A stretch of 64,000 nt of DNA from Dactylorhiza incarnata (lineage: Eukaryota > Streptophyta > Magnoliopsida > Asparagales > Orchidaceae): assembly GCA_033032865.1 (NCBI GenBank), contig JAWHQI010000618.1, forward strand, positions 1 to 64,000, in the 5' to 3' direction. The position numbers and the translations under genes are program-made. The notes beneath the pieces are model-generated. The model was not told the origin of the DNA, searched no databases, and was given only the letters and a program-made list of their open reading frames with translations. This document shows, piece after piece, positions 12,335 to 22,226 of this stretch. Positions within the stretch are counted from its first letter, which is position 1, and each line of letters starts with the position of its first letter.

Positions 12335-13734
12335 TAAAGCTGTCACTTAAATCGAAAACCGTAAACCGAACCGAAACCGCAAAGAACCAGACCGAACCGT
12401 TCACGAATTATTTGAGTTCCGGTTTGAATTTTGGAACCATGAACAACATTAGTCCAGGTGTGGTTCTTTCATTTTATTATCCGGACCGGAACCGGAACCG
12501 CAATATACAAGTCTCAAGCGGTTTCAAGATTTTTAGAACCGATCCGAACCGGACCGAAGCAGAACTGAACCGCAACCCGTTTATTATTATTATTTTTATA
12601 ATATATCTATAGTATATATACTTACTATTATGGGTGAAACTGGTGCGGTTTGAACCCAAATCGCAATCGCAACAAAGGGGGTTGGTTTTGAACTGAACAA
12701 AATCGCACCGCACCAAAACCGTGTTGTGTAGTTTGACATTGGTGCGATTTGGAGTCGGTTTTTGCGGTGTACTTTTGGTCTTTATGCAGTCATATAATGT
12801 ATTTTCAATTTTACTCACATATTATTCTGAATTATTTTGTTTTAAAAATATAGCGGATATACAACTAATATTCAATTGTAATCATGAAAGATAAATCTAA
12901 TTGTAGTTGATAAATTAGTCAAATTGAATTAACTAATATATTCTTCAAACAAAATTTTAATTGTAAAATAAAATTTCAAGAGCAACAATTCAATTTTTGT
13001 ACCGTATGTTGAGTCGTGATCTTCAGCAACATGAACATTATTGAATCAACATTACACGATCGTGATCTTTGAATTTGTAAAATCGGCACGGTCTGGTGCA
13101 ATTTTGTGATTTTGCGGTTTCAGTTTTTAACTTTCAGTCAGACTTACTTTATCTTTATTATATAAGGCAAAAGTGATCATGGTGTAAATTTCTACTTGCC
13201 CAATATACCCCCGTTTTATCCTCTCTTCTTTTCAAATAACAGGTTTTAGGGTAATTTCTTTTTTCCCGCCAGCTATTCAAGTTTTCTCTCCAAACTTATC
13301 TTTTGCGTCTCCCAAAAATGTCATCATCACACATCATTTCTTTTGCAGACATTCAGCTTTTTCACATCTTTTGGCAGCCAACTTTTTTCTCTTTCTGCGG
13401 ACAAGAGCCTCCTCCTTGATAAGAAACCTACGCAGGGGAAAAATTTTTGGTACCTCAAAACGTACCGCAATCCCGTGCGTCATATAAATACCCTCAAAGG
13501 AATCGGTGCCCACCTTCATTTCCCTTGGAAAGGCAAAATTTCGCATTTCCCTCCCTTCCGACTATTCCCGCTAACCTTCCAACTCCTCGATGGAAGCCTC
13601 TTGGCCCGCATTTCCCTCCCTTCCGGCGACTTCTGAACCTGGACCCGCTCTTAACTTTCTAGGACCTTGACGCATTTCCTTCCCGACCACGAATCGGCGA
13701 GCTCAAAATCTAAACCGGAGCTCTTCGAAGAATC

Positions 13735-14222
13735 ATGTTTTCCAGTCCTGAAATTTCCGAACCCGAGCTCCCGCAAGTGGAGGAGCAGGTAATTTCTGAA
13801 GAGCTCCCGCAACATGAGGAGCATGTAATTTCTGAAGAGCTCCCGCAGCAGGTAATTTATTTCGTCCGACCGGATATAGTCAGTTTTTTTTTTTTGTGAA
13901 CTCTGAGTGTCTTCCGGTCGGATTTACTAGGGAATATGCAGCGTCCGACCGGATTTAATCACATCTTCCATGGATTTCCTGCAGACAGAAAACCGTATAT
14001 GTTCATGTTAATTTTATTTTTATTTTTTTCATGTAGGCAAGCTCCGCTGTTGTTTTCCCAACAGTGCATTCAGAGGTAGATGCCTACAAGTTATATTGCG
14101 ATTCCGCTCACCGTGTTGATTTTAGCGTTCGTAAGCAACATATTTGGTACTGGACACATACTCGGGTTATAAAGATTAGAGAGTACTCGTGTTCCTTCCC
14201 TTCTCTTTTCCTCCCCTCTTAA
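13735..14222 (+). pseudogene. FAR1-type DNA-binding N-terminus of a MULE transposase, truncated
   Basis: Exon 1 (13735-13851) encodes an acidic start with two tandem EELPQ-type units and ends at a GT donor. Exon 2 starts after ATGTAG at 14037 and keeps frame. It encodes a FAR1-like DNA-binding fold: EVDAYKLYC, FSVRKQHIWY, then IKIREYSCS. These match the EAY-x-FY, GFS-R and R-x-F-x-CS landmarks of the family. The open frame then runs into unrelated sequence and stops at 14220-14222, so the rest of the domain and the DDE transposase are lost. FAR1 domains are shared by MULE transposases and domesticated FHY3/FAR1 factors. Its position 300 bp inside a MULE end favours transposase origin. Confidence 0.65.
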
Positions 14223-14235
14223 TTTCTTGCCTTTC

Positions 14236-16105
14236 TTAACCCTCATAGCAATTTTTGGTGATGGGGCAAACTCTTCGACATCTAAAATGGCAGGGGATGC
14301 TTTGGAGGGGGGTGTGATCAGAAGGAGGATCACAAGCAGGTGGGGTGGATGAAATGTGATCCTTTGGATGCGAGAGTGAAGTTAGTAGTCCGACGATAAA
14401 TTCAAATTTTTCTTCGCAGAAAGAGCGTAACTCCCTAATTTCTTTCTTGACTTTACTAATTTCACCGGAGATGAACCTCTTCATCTCTTTTTCTCTCTTC
14501 CCCTCCATTTCTTCTTTAACTTTCTTCTCTTTTTTTGGTTCCTCCATTCTCTCCACTTCTCTTTCTTTTTTCCCCCTTAGTTGCCTCAAATGAGGACTCC
14601 ACCTCATCATGTCCTAGAAGGTTTTGCTCCTCCTCGGAAATATTCAAAAAACTGTAGAAATCTACAATTTAAAAAAAGTAAACAAATATACAATCAACAG
14701 TCTAAAATTCTAGAACCAACAATTCTACAAAAAATATACAAATCTACAATCTACATTTCACCTAAAAAGGCATATGAAAAAATGGTATTAAATAGAGCTA
14801 ACCTCCTTCTTCGGCCACAACCTCGATGATAGTTGTGCCACAAAACTTGTAGCTGAAGCTGGCCTTTGCAGACCACCGACATATCCGGGGTCTCGCCAAT
14901 GCATCTGAGGGACTTGTAGGTTTACTGTGCTCAAACAGCCAAACCTAAATGAAAAGGTTAAGTTAGTTTAAATTTATTTTTAAATGAACACGAACTTTAA
15001 GACAAACAAAATTACTTACCACCAAAATAATAGAACAACCTTCAAGGTAGCCTAAGCTTGAAGGTTCTTCCCTTTTGCAGCTCAATTTATGTAAGGGGTC
15101 CAACTGTGCATTGAGGAATCCGTGGATAGCCTTTGCCCAATTATATCTCCGGAAGTCCTCCAATCCACCAATTTGGTGAAGACATTCGGGAATTCCTAGG
15201 GACTTCAGTGGGGAAAAAATTTTAGCTACTGCATATTTGACAAGGGCATCCACCCTTCTCTTCTCCACTTCTTCAGAATCTGCTTCATTAGCTAGAAGGG
15301 TCAACTCAGCGACTATGTCGCTTTGTTTTCACCTGAGAGAAAGGGGTTCTATGAAAATGGAAGTCGACTCCCCAATTGGGTAGCCCTAAAATAAGAGATA
15401 CTTCATTCACTGTAAATTTAATGTAATATTGACCCAGAAGAAAGGCTGCCTTATCAGGCCTATACAGTCTCAAAAGCCTGTACAGTATAGGGATATTTTG
15501 AGGAACATCCGACATTTAGAATAGCTGTAGCAGCCCTACTTCCCGGAGCTGGTCTAAGGAGTTCTTTGAAAGGACTTCTATAAGGGGCTCGGCATATTTC
15601 TTGAAGGTAGAAATAGCACACCTTGTATTCAGATATGTACCAGCCATCTGTTCGAGTAAGAAAATAAATAAGAGCAAGGAATAAACTAAGGAAAATCATA
15701 AAATTTTGATTCACACATTCAAAAGCCTAATGTAGAGAATATCCGGTCGGATAGCAGCTATCTGAACCCTAAAAAAACAGCCACATCTGGTCGGATAGCA
15801 GCTATCTAAACCTAAAAGAACAGCTGAATATCTAATGTCCACTGAAAATAATCCGGCAGAATTATTCCTACCCTAAACCCTAAAAGTAAAGGATATCCGG
15901 TCGGATATAAAATTTCGAAAACAAAAAAATTTGTTGCATAAACCCTAGGCTTCTCCGACAGTATAATGTCTATGTAAACAAAAAGCAAAGGGGAAAAATT
16001 TGATTGCACTGCAGAATACGTACCGTCGTTAGGAAGAAGGTTGATTGCAGTCATCGTTTCGTTTAGGAAAAAGAAGGGGATAATGCCAAAATGTGTTCGC
16101 ACTGT
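14236..16105 (-). pseudogene. MULE-borne gene of the DUF1985/Ulp1-associated or plant-mobile-domain type
   Basis: Exons are recognisable in order on the minus strand. A leader exon lies near 16100. A ~130-codon exon (about 15690-15306) has a KFTVNEVSLILGLPNWG motif. The next exon (15290-15010) contains NWAKAIHGFL and LEGCSIILV and ends at a GTAAGT donor. A further exon (14948-14822) reads WLFEHSK then RICRW. A Lys/Glu-rich coiled-coil exon follows (about 14610-14236). This motif order is what I know from transposon-carried plant proteins that precede Ulp1-like peptidase domains. No peptidase catalytic triad is visible. One in-frame TAA sits just before 15515 and the coiled-coil exon has a frameshift. 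Host or transposition function is unknown. Confidence 0.55.
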
Positions 16106-16545
16106 TCACCGACTTCACTAGTCCCTGGATCGTTGCGATGTTCGCCGCTGGGATTATCTGGGGGTTTTCCTGTTCCGTTACGATCGTCGCCGGGGGTTTA
16201 GGTCGGGGAGTCGTTGGGGTGAGAGGAGAGCTGGAGAGTTAATTTGAAATTTGAAACATCTGTGAAGGTGGGCCCGAAAAATTTAAGGCTATTTATATTA
16301 CGCACGCCATTGCGGTACGTTTTGAGGTACCAAAAAATTTTCACTATGCAGGAGATGTAAATCTGAAATCTCATCCACCGCACCTCCCCCTCGACGGTTA
16401 CTCCACCCCGACAAATCATCAATCCCGGCAGCTCATCCATCACGGCATCTCATCCATCACGGCAGCTCATCCCGCCCTCAAGTTCTCCCTCAACTTCTTC
16501 AATGGCTCCACTCGGTAAACAACTTCCTCGACAGACTCCTCCACA

Positions 16546-16610
16546 GCTCCTCGGCTGCTCCTCCTCGGCTGCTCCTCCTCGACTGCTCCTCCTCGGCTGC
16601 TCCTCCTCGC
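16546..16610. repeat. 15-bp minisatellite, about four units
   Basis: The unit CTCCTCCTCGGCTG-C repeats head to tail with one variant (CGACTG). Being a multiple of three, it keeps long open frames on both strands (Glu/Arg-rich on minus, Ser/Pro-rich on plus). I do not treat those frames as genes. Confidence 0.7.
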
Positions 16611-17240
16611 CAGCTTCTCCGTGGCAGAGCGTTCTTCCAGGTTTTGCTTCCAACCCATTGCTCAACTTCTTCCTCTTCCGGATTCTGTCCATCTACTTCT
16701 TCCATGCAATCGTAAGTACATATTTTCTGCTAATAATTAGGCATAGCTGAAAACATAATCAGATAACCAAAACATAATATTATTTCAGATAAATTTGTTA
16801 GCTGAGTGTGCTTCCAAGTTATCGGGAAAAATCTGTTAGCAGATCAAAGAGTAATATTAGTCCAGATAACCAATTGATATGAATTAGGAAATATTTCATA
16901 GTGAATATGATTTCTGCATTCCACCGAGGAAGAAATGGGGGAGTGTGATGCAATCTATTTTTCTCAGCAAGCATTTTGGTAGAAGAGTAACTCAGAATAG
17001 GGAAATTGATGTCATATTTTCATGCTCTGCTTCAGCTGCTAATCGGGAAATCATTGTGCTGTCACTTTCTTCATTATTCACTTTTAATTTCTTCTTCTGC
17101 AGCATGGAGGAAATTACTATTACCGTGGAAGAAGTATGAGAACATGTACTGTGGTATCTAACTTCTATTTTCTATAGCTCACAACATGTTTGATAAAATG
17201 CCACCTGTTTTCTTTTCAGGATTCAGACCAGCCATCGCTT

Positions 17241-17340
17241 AGAGCAACTCCAATGGGGAGCCCCATTGTACCATGTTCTCTAAATATAGAGAACATGGTT
17301 AGAGCAACTCCAACCATGTTCTCTATATTTAGAGAACATG
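17241..17340. repeat. Duplicated GAGCAACTCCAA terminus with two perfect hairpins
   Basis: TTAGAGCAACTCCAA occurs at 17239 and again at 17299, each starting with TTA as expected for PIF/Harbinger insertion. Each is followed by a perfect hairpin. The first has 12-bp arms CCATGTTCTCTA / TAGAGAACATGG (17271-17298). The second has 11-bp arms of the same sequence (17315-17340). No matching inverted terminus was found to the right, so the associated Harbinger element is incomplete. Confidence 0.6.
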
Positions 17341-17629
17341 ATGTATATTAATTTTTTTTTGTATATTTTAGGTAGGTTTTATGTATATTTTATGTATTTT
17401 GTATTTATATGATATGTATATACGTACGTATATATTTATATTATTATAATTATTATTATTTTTGTATTATATTATTTTATTATATTCTTTTATGAAATTA
17501 AAAAAAAATAAGCGTTACGTAATTAAAAGTTACGGGTACATAATTAAAATAAAATAATCATTACATAATTCAAAAAAATATTACATCTGCAATTAATACT
17601 AAAATTCTGGGAGGTCATCGTTAGGTTCG

Positions 17630-18396
17630 CCGTGTTGTTCTCCTTCGTATCTTGGTACGCCATAGTCGCTTCCTCCATATTGGCTTCCTCCGTGCTGGTC
17701 TCCTCCGAACTGAGGTCCTCCAAATTGACTTCCACCGTACTGGCTTTCTCGGTATGGCTTTCTCGATACTGGCTTTCTCGGTACTGACTTCCTCCTAATG
17801 GAGGCCCTCCAAATTGAGGCTATCTGTATTTAAGTCTATACCTCTCCGTTCACTGGGAGAGTTAGAACCTAATGTTTGCGACATGTCAATATTCTGAGAG
17901 TTCTTACCTTTCGTAGACCCAGACGTATCTATCCACTTCTCTGTGTTTTTCAAAATAGACCAAACATGATCAAACAAGAAACCTTTCTTCTCTTTTGGAT
18001 CTTCGGCATATAAAATTTTTGCTTGATTGAGCTACAAAAAATAACATATTTTAATAGCATATCAATTAATGGATCTAATATTTAAAATCTAAAAAATACT
18101 TACAATATCGAGTTCAGATGCACCGCTGGGGTTTCGTTGCTCAATCTGTCTAATACATCCTCGAAATTTGATAGTCTTACTCGCCAAAAAGGCCCAACGA
18201 CATGCGAGAGATTTTGGTGTTCTCTGTCCGATGCAACTTTGAGGTCTTGTGTTGTGAAAAATAGCTGAAACTCTTTCTCATAGTCTGTGCTCTTTTTGAT
18301 TACTCCCCATAACTGGGTCTTCTGAAACCTCAATCCAAGCATAACATAATGCTTGATCTTCTTTAGGGGAGAAGGCTCGCCCACGGTTGGCAGACA
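17630..18396 (-). pseudogene. PIF/Harbinger Myb/SANT-like ORF1 protein, broken
   Basis: From an ATG at 18396, the frame encodes FSPKEDQALCYAW and VSEDPVMG-NQ, the start of the Myb/SANT-like domain of plant Harbinger ORF1 proteins. An in-frame TGA at about 18278-18280 sits where a Trp is expected. The same frame then continues with RTPKSLACRWAF and RNPSGASELD to a GTAAGT donor near 18110. The next exon (about 18032-17798) encodes QAKILYAEDP-KEKKGF and HVWSILKNTEKW. A Gly/Gln-rich tail of QYGGS-type units (17630-17815) follows in shifted frames. The partner DDE transposase is absent. ORF1 proteins bind transposon DNA with the transposase. Confidence 0.7.
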
Positions 18397-18476
18397 TGAT
18401 GAAAAGTAAGGGATGAGGGGGAAGAGAGGCCGGATTAGAGTTTGGACAAAGAGTGGTGGTACTTATAGAAGTTTTG

Positions 18477-18812
18477 GGATATGACAAAACCATGGTGTGA
18501 GTGGAGAAGGAATCCAATGCTGGGAAAAAAACAAGAGGCTGAATTAGATGTTGACATGATTGATATGACAAAACCCTGGTGTGAGTGGAGAAGGAATCCA
18601 ATGCAGGGAAAAAAATAAGATGCCGGATTAGATGTTGACAAGATTGATATGACAAAACCTTGGTGTGAGTGGAGAAGGAATCCAATGCTGAAAAAAACAA
18701 GAGGCGGATTAGATGTTGACAAAATTGATGTGACAACACACTGGTATGAGTGGAGAAGGAATCCAATGCTGGGAAAAAAATAAGAGGCCGGATTAGATGT
18801 TGACAAATGTCG
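18477..18812. repeat. 84-bp tandem repeat, four units
   Basis: The anchor GTGGAGAAGGAATCCAATGC occurs at 18501, 18585, 18669 and 18750, giving spacings of 84, 84 and 81 bp. Units differ by a few bases. All spacings are multiples of three, so the minus-strand frame stays open through all four as 28-residue repeats (LDSFSTHT core) leading into the Harbinger ORF1. The array may be part of the element's 5' region or a later minisatellite. Confidence 0.8.
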
Positions 18813-18935
18813 CCGCCATCACTGATGTTGCCGCCTCGACCAATGTCGCCCTGACGAATAATGTCGTCGCCCCGACCAATGTCGCCGTCACGACCAATGC
18901 CGCCCCGACCAATGTCGCTCCCTGCACGGGGTTCC
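18812..18935. repeat. CGACCAATGTCGCC minisatellite
   Basis: Six or so degenerate units of CGACCAATGTCGCC, with 1-9 bp spacers, lie directly beside the 84-bp array. On the minus strand the open frame reads as GDIGRG-like peptide repeats. Nothing indicates that this peptide is made. Confidence 0.7.
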
Positions 18936-19391
18936 CCCCGTGCACGACTGCTCGTATTATACAAAAAGTATCCCCCCTTTGGTGTAACGCAAAATTCTTG
19001 CGCCCGGGCCTCAGACTTTGAAGTCCCACTTGGAAAAAAAAACGAACGCGCGGGTTTACTTTTCTCCGATTTTTTATTTTTGACCTCCCTCATCCATTCC
19101 GCTAAGTTTGGTTTTAATTCTAGTTGGAACCGATTGGAACCGGACCGAACCGCATAGAACCAGACCGAACCGTTAGTGGCCGGTTTGGTTTGGTTCTTAT
19201 TGAACCGGAACCGAAACCGTTACACGACGGTTCAAAAAATTATGCTGGAATCGGAACCAGAACCGGTCAAACCAAATATGAATTTGATTCTAATTTGAAG
19301 AAACCGTTATCTTAGCGGTTCAGTTCACGGTTTTAGTAGAACCGGAACCGAACCGGAACGAACCGGAACCGTGACAGCTTCTAATTGAGAG

Positions 19392-20236
19392 GGTTTGAGG
19401 TCACTGGTCTGCAGATCTGTATCGCATCCACAGTAGACCAGGACGTTACATACCCAAATATGCAAAGTGATATCATAGCAATGCACAATTTTGGCAGTGC
19501 AATATGGCCTCGTAGCAATGCACAAATTTGAACATTGCTATTGTCTATTGACCTCAAAGTGATATCATGAGGTCAAGACCCAATAGAAATTCGAGAGTAG
19601 TGGGAAGAAGTACTAAAAGAGTTGTAGAACTAGAATAATATGGTAGTTGTAAACATTTACATAAGGCCATTTTGGCTTCGCAGATCACCGTCATCACGGT
19701 GGTCTACGTGTAGACCACGGAAATTTAAGACGGGACAAATATCCGCGGCGTAGCCGCGGCCCCGTAAAACACGACTGTGGGATTTAGGCACCAACATCAA
19801 AATTGGTCGGAACTAGCTCCCCTCCATCACCCGTCCAAATTGTGCTTTTATGGAAATCAATTTTGATTTCTATGGAAATCAATTTTGATTTTCGCGAAGA
19901 TCAAAGATCTCTATGAAGAGTGAAGTCGATCTCCATGGAAATCTCCCTGATCTTTCCAGTACAGTCTCAGCAACGACGTGATTTCCTGCCTGCCGAAGAA
20001 CTGGTGCAATATGATTATTCATAGAAGAAAACTTAGAGCATAATAACAAAAAAAGCACTTGACTAACGAAGAATATTTAAAAATATTTAGCACTATTTTT
20101 TTATTCTCTCTCTAACGCACGCGATTTCGGCACATGTCTCAGCATAATGTTTCACTTGAACGCAGATCTTAAAAGAGGGTACGGAGCCAAAAATTTCGCC
20201 TATTTAACAGCTCCATTTAATCAGGCGGGAGACGCA
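19392..20236. other. Intergenic region upstream of the PPR gene
   Basis: No gene or recognisable transposon is visible. It contains a direct repeat of ATGGAAATCAATTTTGAT (19850-19895) and a short inverted GTCTACGTGTAGAC at 19701. It probably includes the PPR promoter, but I cannot place one. Confidence 0.5.
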
Positions 20237-22157
20237 ATGCTCATAAATCGAATCCATTGCTCCGTCAGAGCCCCTGCCCGTCTCCGTCCACTACTCCCGT
20301 TGCCGGCGTCGACACCACTCCGCCGTTTCCTCCCGTCCTTCTCTCGCCTTCCCCCGCCGGAATGGATCGATCCCCTACATTGACATCTCTGACCTCGCGC
20401 ACCTCCATGGCGACCCTGAGCCCTCCCCCTGGCTCTTGCGCATCCTCTCTCTCCTCGTGTCCTCCTCCACCCCAGAACCCGACCTCCGATCTTTCTGCCG
20501 CTCCTTCCTCATCCGCCTCTCCCCCCGCTTCGTATCAGCCGCCATTAGCCACCCAACTATCCGCACCCATCCCAACGCCGCCGTCGCCCTCTTCCGCTTC
20601 GCCGCCGGCCAGCCCTCTTTCCTCCACTCCCTCGACGCATACCTCTCTCTTCTCCGCCTCCTATCCTCCTCACCGCAATCCCCTTCCTCCGCCGCGCGGT
20701 GATCGTCTCCGAGCTCATCGATCGCGAGGATCTGATCCTCACCCTCGCTTCCGCGAGCTCGCTTCTTCGAAGCCTCGCCGCCCTAGGGCTCGTCGAGGAA
20801 CTCCTATGGGCATGGCGGAGGATGAAGGAGTGCGGGGTCGAGCCCCTCCTGACGGGCTACAACTGTTTGATGGACGGCCTCATCAACGCCGCTTTTGTCG
20901 ACTCAGCCGAGAAGGTTTTCGAGGTTTTTGGAGAGCGGAAAAGCCGGGGCCAACGTCCGCCCAGATGTTGTCTCCTACAATACAATGATTTAAAGGCTAC
21001 ATGAAGGCCGGGAGAGCCGATAAGGCTGCGGCAAGGTTCAGGGAGATGCCGGCTAACGGCGTGGATCCCGATAAGGTAACTTATCTAACCCTAATCCAAT
21101 GTCACTACGCCGAAGGGTCCTTCTACGATTGTCTGGCTCTCTACCATGAGATGGAGGAGAAGGAAATAGAGATCCCCCCGCATGCCTACAGCCTGGTGAT
21201 TTCGGGACTGTGCAAGGAAAATCGACCTTTTCGACGCACTAATGGTGTTCGACAAAATTTCACAGAGAGGTTGTCGTCCAAATATCGCCATGTACACATC
21301 ACTGATCGACTCATTTGCAAAGATAGGGAACGAAGAGCAGGCCATGGGACTTCTGCAGAAGATGAAAGCTGATGGATTCGAACCAGACGAAGTCACCTAC
21401 GGCTCTCTCATCAACTGCTTCTCAAAAGGAGGGAAACTAGACAAGGCAGTGGAATGGTTTGAGTTCTGCAAAATCAACGGCATCATGATAAACACCATCT
21501 TCTACTCCACCCTCATCGACGGGTTCGGAAAGGCAGGGAAGATCGACGAAGCCGAAAAACTCTTCAACGAGATGAGCGACTTCGGCTTCGTTCCCGACAC
21601 ATACTGCTACAACGCGCTCATAGATTCTTTCTCAAAGGCGGGAAGGATCGACGACGCCCGCGCCATGTTCGAGAGGATGGAGAAGGAGGGCTGCGACCAA
21701 ACCGTCTACACATTCACCATAATGATCGATGGGTTGTTCAAGAAGCACAAGAACGAGGAGGCGCTGAAGATCTGGTGCCGAATGATCGACAAGGGCATAA
21801 CTCCGACGCCGGCATCATTTCGCCGTGCTCTCCGGCGGGCTCTGCCTTTCAGGGAAGTTCGACAGGGCGATGAAGATTCTGGACGAGCTCGCGCCCATGG
21901 GGGTTGTTCCTGAAACTGCGCACGAGGACATGATTAGGGTTCTCTGCAAGGCTGGGAGGACTGAGCATGCTTGCAGATTAGCCGATGAGATTGTTGATAA
22001 AGGCAGGGAGATTCCCGGGAAGGTTAGAACGATGATGATAAATTCACTTAGGAAGGCGGGGAATGCTGATTCTGCCATTAAGTTGGTACATAGTAGGATT
22101 GGTATTGGCTATGATAGGGTAGGGAGCATAAAAAGGAGAGTCAAATTCATCACTTGA
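20237..22157 (+). pseudogene. P-class pentatricopeptide repeat protein (AT1G03560-like), multiply frameshifted
   Basis: The ATG at 20237 opens a Pro/Arg-rich N-terminus that could be an organelle transit peptide. About nine 35-residue PPR motifs follow, e.g. YTSLIDSFAKIGNEEQAM, YGSLINCFSKGGKLDKAV and YNALIDSFSKAGRIDDA. The C-terminal region ends at a TGA at 22155-22157. The repeat order resembles Arabidopsis AT1G03560, an intronless P-class gene; this is from memory. PPR proteins bind organelle RNA. The reading frame changes six times: near 20373, 20697, 20935, 20992, 21225 and 21825. Each is explained by a single-base insertion or loss, with amino-acid similarity continuing on both sides. 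Either a young pseudogene or base-calling errors would explain this. The LTR array begins 69 bp after the stop. Confidence 0.82.
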
Positions 22158-22226
22158 TGAACATTTAGCACACAAATGTAAGTTTTTTCAAATTTCCAGG
22201 GATTCTTGAAGTCCTCCATATCATCT

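Larger units (their letters stand above)
13437..16343. mobile_element. MULE with ~55-bp terminal inverted repeats and 9-bp target duplication
   Basis: The left end runs GGAAAAATTTTTGGTACC and on through TCAAAACGTACCGCAAT. The right end is its near-exact inverse complement (16262-16343). Similarity extends about 55 bases strongly and weakly to about 85. The flanks are CTACGCAGG (13428-13436) and CTATGCAGG (16344-16352), a 9-bp duplication with one mismatch, diagnostic of Mutator-like elements. Inside lie a plus-strand FAR1-type exon pair near the left end and a minus-strand multi-exon gene from the right, so the genes converge. No MULE transposase catalytic core remains, so this is a deletion derivative. 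Confidence 0.75.
12335..19383. mobile_element. Composite hAT-like element carrying nested elements
   Basis: The left end reads TAAAGCTGTCAC and the right end, reverse-complemented, reads TAGAAGCTGTCAC. They match as terminal inverted repeats with a one-base gap and fit the TAnnG start common in plant hAT elements. The 8-bp flanks are GTTGAGAG (12327-12334) and ATTGAGAG (19384-19391), one mismatch, consistent with a hAT target duplication. Both ends are rich in degenerate AACCG repeats (12355-12570 and 19120-19375), typical subterminal sequence for such elements. No hAT transposase or BED finger was found; most of the interior is later insertions (MULE 13437-16343, Harbinger remnant 17241-18396). 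An alternative is two separate small AACCG-rich elements. Confidence 0.5.

Noticed and set aside
12112..12612. Frame of 166 codons through the AACCG-rich hAT end
   Set aside because: It is low-complexity subterminal repeat; the apparent Asn/Arg/Thr repeats follow the DNA repeat and there is no domain.
16450..16750. Minus- and plus-strand frames rich in Glu/Arg or Ser/Pro
   Set aside because: They come from a 15-bp minisatellite whose unit length preserves any frame.
20375..20742. Minus-strand Arg/Ser-rich frames opposite the PPR N-terminus
   Set aside because: They are shadows of a GC-rich coding region.
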